Shown here piece after piece: positions 1 to 5,529 of a stretch of 6,674 nucleotides of DNA (positions are counted from its first letter, which is position 1; every line of letters begins with the position of its first letter). This DNA is from JANLSE01 sp031362265 (GTDB taxonomy: Bacteria > Chloroflexota > Chloroflexia > Chloroflexales > Roseiflexaceae), in assembly GCA_031362265.1 (NCBI GenBank), contig JANLSE010000275.1, positions 1 to 6,674 on the forward strand, written 5' to 3'. The translations under genes and the position numbers were made by a program. The notes beneath the pieces are model-generated. The model was not told where the DNA came from and made no database searches. It saw only the letters and a program-made list of their open reading frames with translations.

Positions 1-324
1 ACAAATGGCTATTATGAGCAATTGCTCCATGAATATGAAGAGCGGCGTGCCCTACTGATTGAAGTGCTGGATGCCGCCCAGCTACCGCAGTTTGTCGCCG
101 AGGGTAGCTATTTCATCTCGTGTGATATTAGCGCCATTGGGCAGACCAACACACGTGAGTTTTGCTTGAACTTAGTACGTGAGCGTGGCGTTGCGGCCAT
201 CCCGATCTCGGCGTTCTATCTGGAGCCTGCGACTGCTCCGCCACTTGTGCGCTTCTGTTTTGCCAAGCGCCTGGAAACAATTCGGCTGGCAGGCGAACGG
301 CTAAGCGGCATTGGAATCAGGTAA
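1..324 (+). CDS. PLP-dependent class I/II aminotransferase, C-terminal part (5' end outside window)
   Basis: An open frame enters from the left edge and ends at TAA (322-324), giving the last 107 residues. The visible part is the small domain of a fold-type I aminotransferase. It has a helical start rich in E and R (YYEQLLHEYEERR), then a strand motif FVAEGSYFISCDIS, then GVAAIPISAFY. Near the end is VRFCFAKRLETI, whose arginine is the position that binds the substrate carboxylate in this family. The pattern is closest, by recognition, to the methionine/kynurenine aminotransferase group (YbdL/KAT-like), cytosolic enzymes that move an amino group from an amino acid to a 2-oxo acid. The PLP lysine lies upstream and is not visible, so substrate cannot be assigned. 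The hydrolase gene follows 29 bases later on the same strand, so co-transcription is possible. The family call is firm; the subfamily is tentative. Confidence 0.88.
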   Translation, partial: TNGYYEQLLHEYEERRALLIEVLDAAQLPQFVAEGSYFISCDISAIGQTNTREFCLNLVRERGVAAIPISAFYLEPATAPPLVRFCFAKRLETIRLAGERLSGIGIR

Positions 325-353
325 CCGACGAAATTGAAGCATACAGAGGAACC

Positions 354-1271
354 ATGAAACGCATCCTCAAAATAATCGGCTGGATCGCAGGAATTATTGG
401 TGTGCTGATCCTAGCGTTAGCACTATCTGTGCCAATCGATGGCATGTTTGGGGCCGGGCGGATTGCTGCGATCGCGAATGTGCAAATCGCTAATGCGGCC
501 GGGCCAGATATACAAGCATATGTTGCACGTCCATTAACCCCTGGGCCACATCCTGTGGTGATCATGGTGCATGAATGGTGGGGCCTCAACCCTGCGATTG
601 TAGGGATGGCCAAGGCACTAGCGCAGGAAGGCTATATCGTTGTTGCACCAGATATATTCCGTGGGAGTAGCACAAGCTGGATCCCACGTGCAATCTACCA
701 GGTCAGTTCTACTTCTGATGAGCAAATCAATACAGATCTCGATGCTGTCCATACATGGCTTACACAACAACCCGATGTGTTACCTGGCAAAATCGGTGTG
801 ATTGGGTTCTGCTTTGGTGGCCGGTCGGCGCTGCGCTATAGTCTACATAACCCAAATGGCATTGCCGCAACGGGGGTCTTCTATGGTATGGCGACAACCG
901 ATCCAGCCGAATTGGCTGTCCTGAAGGCACCCGTACTGGGCGTGTTTGGTGGTGCTGATGCATCGATCCCAGTGAGCCAGGTGCAGGCACTTGAGCATGG
1001 CCTCCAGCAGGCTGGGGTCGTGAATACGGTGACGATCTACCCCGAACAGCCACATGCCTTTGTGAGTGATGCCGAAGCCATTAAGCGCCCTGGTGCAGCC
1101 CAGGATGCATGGCGCCAATTGCTTGGATTCCTTGGCACAAATCTGAAGGGTAGCACAGCTGGCCACACACTCCCATCAACGGCCATCCTGGCGAGTTGGG
1201 CGGTTGCTGGCAATACAACCCCAATTGGCGAACTGCACCATATGCTGGTATGTGCCATTCGAATCGTGTAA
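354..1271 (+). CDS. Membrane-anchored dienelactone hydrolase family protein
   Basis: This is a 305-residue alpha/beta hydrolase of the dienelactone hydrolase (DLH) family. The start at 354 is preceded by AGAGGA at a good distance. Residues 4-25 form a hydrophobic segment after MKR, so the protein is probably exported and tethered to the membrane by an uncleaved N-terminal helix. The DLH landmarks are in order: HEWWGLN (E74), the nucleophile elbow GFCFGG with Cys153, GGADASIP with Asp202, and PEQPHAF with His234. This gives the Cys-Asp-His triad of the family. DLH enzymes hydrolyse cyclic ester bonds such as dienelactone in chloroaromatic breakdown, but most family members have unknown substrates, so no pathway is assigned. 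The recognisable domain ends near residue 262. The last roughly 43 residues are not typical of the family and may be read-through after a lost stop. The gene converges on the MoxR gene. Confidence 0.9.
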   Translation: MKRILKIIGWIAGIIGVLILALALSVPIDGMFGAGRIAAIANVQIANAAGPDIQAYVARPLTPGPHPVVIMVHEWWGLNPAIVGMAKALAQEGYIVVAPDIFRGSSTSWIPRAIYQVSSTSDEQINTDLDAVHTWLTQQPDVLPGKIGVIGFCFGGRSALRYSLHNPNGIAATGVFYGMATTDPAELAVLKAPVLGVFGGADASIPVSQVQALEHGLQQAGVVNTVTIYPEQPHAFVSDAEAIKRPGAAQDAWRQLLGFLGTNLKGSTAGHTLPSTAILASWAVAGNTTPIGELHHMLVCAIRIV

Positions 1272-1390
1272 CGCCTTGCACGCCTAAAGTGCCCTGATTT
1301 CTGAAAGCCTCTACCTGTTTGATACAGATGTTGGTGATTTGGTGGCTTTGCTGCTAGACCACCGGCGTTTCTGCGTTCTTGCGTTTCCGA

Positions 1391-1494
1391 TTTTCACCAC
1401 AGAGGCACAGAGACACAGAGGTTAATTGTTCCTTTGCGCCTTTGCGTTCTTGCGTTCTTGCGCTCTTGCGCTCTCGCGTTCTCTGCGGTGAAAA
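1391..1494. repeat. Long inverted repeat, dispersed-repeat type, between convergent genes
   Basis: TTTTCACCACAGAG (1391-1404) is matched by CTCTGCGGTGAAAA (1481-1494), the inverse complement at 13 of 14 positions. In a minus-strand transcript the single difference becomes a G-U pair, so the stem is fully paired. The arms enclose about 76 bases of short tandem units. The left arm continues as 8-base units (agaggcac, agagacac, agagg at 1401-1421). This wording (accacagaggcacagagacacagag ending in ctctgcggtgaaa) is, from memory, a dispersed intergenic repeat of Chloroflexota and some other bacteria. It sits between the 3' ends of the hydrolase and MoxR genes, where it could act as a bidirectional terminator; that role is inferred. 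Confidence 0.8.
1431..1478. repeat. Tandem 8-base repeat, six units
   Basis: Six consecutive 8-base units with consensus yyyttgcg fill the region inside the inverted repeat: cctttgcg twice, ttcttgcg twice, ctcttgcg, and ctctcgcg. The right arm (ctctgcgg) follows after two bases. Two more copies of the same kind lie outside the left arm (tttctgcg and ttcttgcg, 1368-1383). The number and spelling of the units suggest growth by slippage. Confidence 0.8.
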
Positions 1495-1517
1495 TATATG
1501 TTTGACGCAGCTTGGTA

Positions 1518-2468
1518 TTATTCCACTGGCACTGCCACATGGTCGACGATTCGCCGCACGGCATCATCGGCAGTTCGTCCACGCAAGCGTGCTTCTGGGT
1601 GCAAGACGAGACGATGGGCAAGCACCGGCGCGGCTAGCCCTTTGATAATATCGGGGGTGACGAATGCTGCGCCACGCAGGGCTGCCATACCCTGAGCTGC
1701 ACGTTGAAGTGCAAGTGCTGCCCGCGGAGATGCGCCCAACTGAATATCTTCGGCCGTTCGTGTTGCGCGGATCAGATCGACAATATAGCGTTGCACCACG
1801 CTGGAGACAACCACCTTACGTACAGATTGTTGCGCTGCAAGGATCGCCTCACTATCAGCCACTGATTGTAAGGTTGCGAGCGGCTCCGCTTCAATAAAGC
1901 GTGTAAGAATAGCAACTTCTTCATCGGCTGGTGGGTAGCCAAGCCCGGTACGCACCAGAAAGCGATCTAATTGTGCCTCGGGGAGTGGGAAGGTGCCTTC
2001 CAGCTCAACCGGATTTTGAGTCGCTAGGACAATAAACGGGCGTGGAAGTAGGCGTGTTTCACCATCCAGCGTGACCGTCCGTTCTTGCATGGCCTCTAAG
2101 AGCGCGCTTTGTGTACGTGGTGTAGCGCGGTTAATTTCATCGGCGAGCAAGATTCCCGTAAAGATTGGCCCAGGGCGAAACTGAAACTCGGCCAGCTTCT
2201 GATTGAAAAAAGAGAGACCAGTCACATCGGTGGGTAGCAGATCTGGGGTGAACTGGATGCGGCGAAACGGGCAATCAATCGAAAGCGCTAATGCCCGTGC
2301 GAGGGTTGTTTTGCCGGTGCCAGGTACATCTTCTAATAGAACATGCCCTTCGCAGAGTAGTGTGACCAGCAAGAGGTCGATCACCGATTCTGCACCAACC
2401 ACTACGCGGGAAATATTGCCGCGAATACGAGTAGCAAGATCGGCAACGAGGCCAGAATCTATCGGCAT
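1518..2468 (-). CDS. MoxR-family AAA+ ATPase
   Basis: The 316-residue product has the full length usual for MoxR ATPases. The ATG at 2466-2468 follows GGGAG with an 8-base spacer. Motifs in order are Walker A VPGTGKTT (48-55), Walker B ILLADEIN (106-113), NRATPRTQSALLEAMQE just after it, sensor 1 ATQN (149-152), the MoxR signature EGTFPLPEAQLDRF (157-170), and sensor 2 GASPRA with Arg249. MoxR proteins are cytosolic ATP-driven chaperone-like machines that help mature or insert metal centres and other partners; the client here is unknown. Family members usually sit next to DUF58 or von Willebrand A genes. Neither is present here: downstream is the repeat and the converging hydrolase gene, upstream the transposase relic. 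It appears to be transcribed alone from somewhere in 2469-2560, where I could not pick a convincing promoter. Confidence 0.95.
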   Translation of the reverse strand: MPIDSGLVADLATRIRGNISRVVVGAESVIDLLLVTLLCEGHVLLEDVPGTGKTTLARALALSIDCPFRRIQFTPDLLPTDVTGLSFFNQKLAEFQFRPGPIFTGILLADEINRATPRTQSALLEAMQERTVTLDGETRLLPRPFIVLATQNPVELEGTFPLPEAQLDRFLVRTGLGYPPADEEVAILTRFIEAEPLATLQSVADSEAILAAQQSVRKVVVSSVVQRYIVDLIRATRTAEDIQLGASPRAALALQRAAQGMAALRGAAFVTPDIIKGLAAPVLAHRLVLHPEARLRGRTADDAVRRIVDHVAVPVE

Positions 2469-2547
2469 GGGTAAGGCTCCCTATCTGCGTGAATGCTCTA
2501 TCCTACCGCAATCTGGGCAAATGCGCCATCTTGACAGTAGAGCTTAT

Positions 2548-2561
2548 AGGGCATGTGCAAA
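2548..2561 (+). repeat. Candidate terminal inverted repeat, left end of ISAs1 relic
   Basis: AGGGCATGTGCAAA lies directly before the inverse-complement stop codon of the transposase (2563-2565) and resembles the inverse complement of 3091-3103. The match is imperfect, so this is a suggestion. Confidence 0.4.
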
Positions 2562-2562
2562 G

Positions 2563-3089
2563 TCACTTGACAGGTTCAACACTCCCTAAAGAGCGCGCCA
2601 GGATATGATCAACGGCGTAGCTAAAGGCGCGTTGGGCCGCCGCAAGATTGCGCTGGCCGGTGGTCAGCACGATCCCAATTACCGCGTTATTGAGTGCGGC
2701 GAGCACCTGTAGTCTATGCCCACGCCGCAGCTGGCAGGCATCTTCCGCAAGACTCACATCGTGCCGATAATGCAACCCGTTCTCGATCCCCCATTCGGTT
2801 CGGGCAATTGCCATCACGCGGGCGGCGTTGGCAACCTTCGGCGGGAGACTCGTGATGCCGTAGCGCACCTCGACCATGCGTTTGCCGACCTCCGTCACGA
2901 CCCGTTCGAGCCGAAAGACCGGGTCGAGATACGGCCAATCCACGTAGCCGCGCAGCATGCGGCTGACCGTAATCGTGCGCTCCTCCAGGCGCCGTCGCCC
3001 TGCGCGAGCATGTGCGGCAGGAACTCTTGCACGAGTGCCAGCAGCGTGTAGAAACTCAGCGGCATGACGTCATCTCTGGATTCTTCCAT
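2563..3089 (-). pseudogene. ISAs1-family transposase, internally deleted and frameshifted
   Basis: The C-terminal part is clear. From about 3000 down to the TGA at 2563 one frame reads GRRRLEERTITVSRMLRG, DWPYLDPVFRLER, VEVRYGITSLPP, ARTEWGIENGLHYRHDV and SLAEDACQLRRG. These are the closing blocks of ISAs1 (H-repeat type DDE) transposases. The IEN block should hold the last acidic catalytic residue. The frame is open only back to a TGA at 3070-3072, and above about 3000 it no longer looks like a transposase. A different minus frame (3089 to about 3000) reads MEESRDDVMPLSFYTLLALV and may be the original N terminus. The two parts are out of frame and roughly 200 residues between them are missing, including the other catalytic aspartates. 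The protein cannot be active. An ATG at 2956-2958 would yield a 131-residue fragment. Confidence 0.8.
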
Positions 3090-3090
3090 T

Positions 3091-3103
3091 TTTGCACCGG
3101 CCT
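3091..3103 (-). repeat. Candidate terminal inverted repeat, right end of ISAs1 relic
   Basis: Read on the minus strand, AGGCCGGTGCAAA mirrors the left-end AGGGCATGTGCAAA. It lies immediately upstream of the possible original transposase start at 3087-3089. Confidence 0.4.
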
Positions 3104-3201
3104 CAAACTTCAATACAAAACTCCGCAATCTGATGTGGAATTTCTGCAGACGCCTGAAATTTCCGTTACAGTATGCTGTCTTTGGCTGAATACGTCATCT
3201 C

Positions 3202-3525
3202 TCAACGCGCAGCCTCGGCAGTATGGCGCGCTTGGTGTTCGTTGGTACCCTCCGTAAAGCGATACCCACGGCCGCGTGCGGTGTGGATATAGCGGGGATG
3301 CGCCGAATCCTGCTCAATCTTCTCGCGTAACCAACGAATATGCACATCTACTGTTCGCGCGTTGCTCTTACAGTTATTGCCCCATACCTGCTCAAATAGG
3401 GTCTGGCGCGAGAGCGTCACGCTACGATTTTGCAGGAGGCAGGCGAGGAGATCGAATTCTTTGAGTGCCAAGGAGAGCTCAGCATCGCAACCCACATCAA
3501 AGTAATACAGTCTAGATTGAAACAA
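3202..3525 (-). CDS. OmpR/PhoB-type winged-helix DNA-binding domain, receiver domain absent
   Basis: The frame encodes up to 107 residues that are almost entirely a response-regulator effector domain. The blocks LALKEFDLLACLLQNRS, LSRQTLFEQVWG, ARTVDVHIRWLREKIEQD and YIHTARGRGYRF match the OmpR/PhoB winged helix, including the recognition-helix RTVDVHI and the wing RGRGYRF. A normal family member has about 120 further N-terminal residues with the phospho-accepting aspartate; here an in-frame TAA lies at 3526-3528. The only starts are a TTG (3523-3525) and a GTG (3493-3495), neither with a clear ribosome site. It may therefore be a 5'-truncated relic, or a small stand-alone DNA-binding protein able to bind without phosphorylation. 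It lies divergent to the ars operon, with a possible minus-strand promoter at 3537-3565, but nothing ties it to arsenic. The domain call is firm; function in the cell is doubtful. Confidence 0.75.
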   Translation of the reverse strand: MFQSRLYYFDVGCDAELSLALKEFDLLACLLQNRSVTLSRQTLFEQVWGNNCKSNARTVDVHIRWLREKIEQDSAHPRYIHTARGRGYRFTEGTNEHQARHTAEAAR

Positions 3526-3536
3526 TTATGGATGTA

Positions 3537-3565
3537 ATACTATCAGCCCATTAGCGACTTTTCAA
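3537..3565 (-). promoter_or_regulatory. Possible divergent sigma70 promoter toward the winged-helix gene
   Basis: On the minus strand TTGAAA (3565-3560) is followed after 17 bases by TAGTAT (3542-3537). This matches 5 of 6 and 4 of 6 consensus bases at ideal spacing. Transcription would start near 3530, only a few bases before the TTG at 3525, so the message would be nearly leaderless or start at the GTG at 3495. In an AT-rich stretch such a match may be chance. Confidence 0.35.
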
Positions 3566-3573
3566 TCACTGTA

Positions 3574-3602
3574 TTGACATATCACCACAAATTGCCTAGA
3601 AT
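3574..3602 (+). promoter_or_regulatory. Sigma70-type promoter of the ars operon
   Basis: TTGACA (3574-3579) and TAGAAT (3597-3602) are separated by exactly 17 bases. The -35 is perfect and the -10 has five of six consensus bases. A start near 3609 leaves a leader of about 32 bases before the fused arsR-arsC gene. It is the best promoter in the window and its position fits an ArsR-controlled operon. Confidence 0.75.
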
Positions 3603-3619
3603 GAATGGAGTGATTATTC
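3599..3619. promoter_or_regulatory. Candidate ArsR operator dyad
   Basis: GAATGAAT (3599-3606) and ATTATTC (3613-3619) form an inverted repeat with one extra base in the left arm and six bases between. It overlaps the -10 box and the expected transcription start. AT-rich dyads with GAAT/ATTC ends at this position are typical for ArsR-family repressors, so binding here would block RNA polymerase. A second, weaker pairing uses TTATTC (3614-3619) with GAATGA (3634-3639). Which one is the operator is open. Confidence 0.4.
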
Positions 3620-3640
3620 AAATTCAACTGATAGAATGAG

Positions 3641-4417
3641 ATGCCGATGTCCAACTCTGATCCTTCTGACCTGCATACCGCGGCGTTAGAAGCGCTCAAG
3701 CTGCTGGCGGATGACACGCGCTGGCGTCTGATCCGTGCCCTGCGCCATAGTGATCGTCAGGCGGGTGAACTGGCCCAGGCGTGTCAGCTCCCAAACAATC
3801 TGGTGTCCTATCATCTGGGCTTGCTCCGGCAAGCCGGGCTCGTACAAATGCATCGCAGTGATGCCGATGCGCGGGTGTTGTACTACGGCCTCGATTTTCC
3901 AGCACTGCAAGATGCCTATCAGCAGATTGGCGCGGCACTGCCACTGCCAACCATCACTTCAGCACCGCTTTCGGCAACAACCGTCGTCTTTCTCTGCACG
4001 CACAATAGTGCCCGATCGCAGATGGCTGAAGGTTGGCTGCGGCATCTCAGCGGCGGTGTCATCATCGCTCGGAGCGCCGGGGTCACGCCGACGACGCTCC
4101 ATCCGCTGGCGGTTCAGGTGATGGCCGAAGCAGGTATCGATATTGGTTATCAGCGATCTAAAGGGTTGGAGAGTCTTGAGGCCATCCCCGATGTCGTTGT
4201 GACCGTCTGTGATGTGGCGCGCGAGCATTGCCCTACAGAGTTGCAACGTGTGCCGTTTCTCCACTGGAGCATTGCCGATCCGGCGCGGGTAGCTGGCGAG
4301 GAGCCGATTCGGATTGCCGCGTTTCGCACGGCGCAGGAGCAGATTCGGGATCGGGTACAGGGGCTCCTCAGGAGTGTGCCCGAGTTGATGCAGTCGACAG
4401 TGCTAAATCGTTCGTAG
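3641..4417 (+). CDS. arsRC: ArsR repressor fused to thioredoxin-type arsenate reductase ArsC
   Basis: A 258-residue two-domain protein. Residues about 10-95 are an ArsR winged helix (ALKLLADDTRWRLIRAL, recognition region NNLVSYHLGLLRQAGLV, wing DADARVLYYGLD). A linker rich in P, S and T (about 100-113) leads to a low-molecular-weight phosphatase-like ArsC domain. That domain has the P-loop CTHNSARS with Cys119 and Arg125, the pair Cys190 and Cys197 at the seven-residue spacing of the redox relay in pI258-type ArsC, and HWSIADP with Asp213. All parts needed for thioredoxin-coupled reduction of arsenate to arsenite are present. The ArsR half lacks the CxCxxC type metalloid site: its only cysteine is Cys48. 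The start could be the ATG at 3641 or 3647; a weak GAG six bases before 3647 favours the latter. It heads an operon with gap and arsJ. ArsR-ArsC fusions are known, for example arsRC in Leptospirillum, as I recall. Confidence 0.93.
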   Translation: MPMSNSDPSDLHTAALEALKLLADDTRWRLIRALRHSDRQAGELAQACQLPNNLVSYHLGLLRQAGLVQMHRSDADARVLYYGLDFPALQDAYQQIGAALPLPTITSAPLSATTVVFLCTHNSARSQMAEGWLRHLSGGVIIARSAGVTPTTLHPLAVQVMAEAGIDIGYQRSKGLESLEAIPDVVVTVCDVAREHCPTELQRVPFLHWSIADPARVAGEEPIRIAAFRTAQEQIRDRVQGLLRSVPELMQSTVLNRS

Positions 4418-4495
4418 ATCGCCCGCTCTTACACACAGAGGCTTTGCTGACGTGATCGGGCATTCCGAGACCATGGTAGGTGCAGATGGGTATAA

Positions 4496-4500
4496 GAGGG
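4496..4500 (+). promoter_or_regulatory. Ribosome binding site that decides the gap start
   Basis: GAGGG lies eight bases before the ATG at 4509, from which the protein begins MSVRIGINGFGRIGR, the normal N terminus of the family. The longer reading from a GTG at 4452 adds 19 residues with no family similarity. Confidence 0.7.
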
Positions 4501-4508
4501 ATCACAGT

Positions 4509-5527
4509 ATGAGTGTCCGAATCGGTATCAACGGCTTTGGGCGGATTGGTCGCCTCGCCGTACGGGCGGCATGGGGCTGGCCTGAGATGGAAATTGCCCA
4601 TATCAACGAGATCGGCGGTTCATCGGAGGTCGCGGCCCATCTGCTGGAGTTCGACTCAGTCCACGGACGTTGGCGCCACGATATCCGCAGTGAAACGAAC
4701 GCGCTCGTGGTGGATGATGTGTCAATCGGCTATAGCAGCCTCAAAGAGCCCGGTGCTGTCCCATGGCGTGAGGCTAGTGTGGATATTGTCTTGGAGGCAA
4801 CCGGCAAGTTCCGCACCTCTGAGCAGCTCCAGGCATTCTATGACACTGGCGTGCAGAAGGTGATTGTCGCTGCGCCGATCAAAAGCGGCGCGCTGAACGT
4901 GGTGATGGGTGTGAATGATCAGCTCTACGATCCCGAGCGACACCACCTGCTCACCGCTGCCTCGTGTACCACGAACTGTCTCGCGCCGGTCGTCAAGGTC
5001 ATCCACGAGGGGATTGGCATTCGCCATGGGATGATCACAACAATCCACGACATGACCAATACGCAGAGCATTCTTGACACACCGCACAAAGACCTGCGGC
5101 GCGCTCGTGCATCAAGTCTCTCGCTCATCCCGACCACGACCGGCTCGGCCACAGCGATCGGGCTGATCTTCCCAGAGCTGCTGGGTAAACTAGATGGTAT
5201 GGCAGTGCGCGTGCCGCTGCTCAACGCCAGCCTGACCGATTGCGTCTTTGAGGTTGTGCGACCGACGACGATCGCGGAGGTCAATGCGCTGCTGAAGACT
5301 GCCGCCGACGGGCCACTGGCGGGGATCCTGGGGTTGAGGAACGCCCACTGGTGTCAGTTGACTTCAAGGACGATCCACGTTCGGCGATTGTGGACGCACC
5401 CTCGACTATGGTTACGAATGGCACCCAGGTCAAAATCCTGGCCTGGTATGACAACGAGTGGGGCTATGCCAACCGCTATGCTGAGCTGGCACGCAAGGTG
5501 GCGCTGAGCTTGGGTGGAAGGAGCTGA
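4509..5527 (+). pseudogene. gap: ArsJ-associated glyceraldehyde-3-phosphate dehydrogenase, with a -1 frameshift
   Basis: From the ATG at 4509 the product reads as a GAPDH for 275 residues: Rossmann loop GINGFGRIGR (6-15), ASCTTNC with catalytic Cys153, and TTIHDMTNTQ with His180. The HDMTNTQ wording and the phrase RARASSLSLIPTTTGSATAI are typical of the GAPDH found in arsJ operons. That enzyme uses arsenate in place of phosphate to form 1-arseno-3-phosphoglycerate for export. At the G run 5330-5333 the frame breaks. The open frame continues with 57 unrelated residues to a stop at 5507. The true C terminus (VEERPLVSVDF, then WYDNEWGYANRYAEL) continues one frame back from 5333 to TGA 5525-5527. 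Adding one G, or a -1 slip on GGGG, restores about 339 residues, the usual length. The shift may be real, a sequencing error, or recoded. The arsJ ATG follows two bases after the restored stop, as in an intact operon. Confidence 0.9.
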
Positions 5528-5529
5528 CC

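Larger units (their letters stand above)
2548..3103 (-). mobile_element. Internally deleted ISAs1-family insertion sequence remnant
   Basis: The interval is bounded by candidate terminal inverted repeats and contains the start and end of a transposase gene with its middle missing. The left end reads AGGGCATGTGCAAA on the plus strand (2548-2561). The right end reads AGGCCGGTGCAAA on the minus strand (3091-3103). They agree at 11 of 14 positions with one gap. The whole relic is about 0.55 kb, far shorter than the 1.2 kb or so typical of a complete ISAs1 element. No matching 8-base target duplication is visible at these borders, so the exact ends are uncertain. Confidence 0.55.

Noticed and set aside
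1341..1363. Hairpin GGTGG...CCACC as a terminator for the hydrolase gene
   Set aside because: The stem is only five bases, the loop is long, and no T run follows.
1368..1490. CRISPR-like array
   Set aside because: The units are 8 bases long and adjacent with no spacers, so this is a simple tandem repeat inside a palindrome.
1379..1645. Open frame beginning in the repeat (FSPQRHRDTEV... wording)
   Set aside because: It is a translation of the intergenic repeat followed by the antisense of the MoxR gene. Similar false proteins arise wherever this repeat occurs.
2203..2589. 128-residue plus-strand open frame
   Set aside because: It lies opposite the start of the well-supported MoxR gene, with no domain and no ribosome site.
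2716..3051. 111-residue plus-strand open frame
   Set aside because: It is antisense to the transposase relic and has no recognisable features.
3137..3164. Hairpin GGAATTTC...GAAATTTCC downstream of the winged-helix gene
   Set aside because: The eight-base stem is bulged and AT-rich, and no U run follows in the minus-strand direction; too weak to call a terminator.
4452..4508. Longer gap start at the GTG at 4452
   Set aside because: The extra 19 residues have no GAPDH similarity, while the ATG at 4509 has a good ribosome site and gives the family's normal N terminus.
4722..5284. Minus-strand open frames of about 120 residues across gap
   Set aside because: They are antisense shadows of the GAPDH coding sequence, without motifs or start signals.
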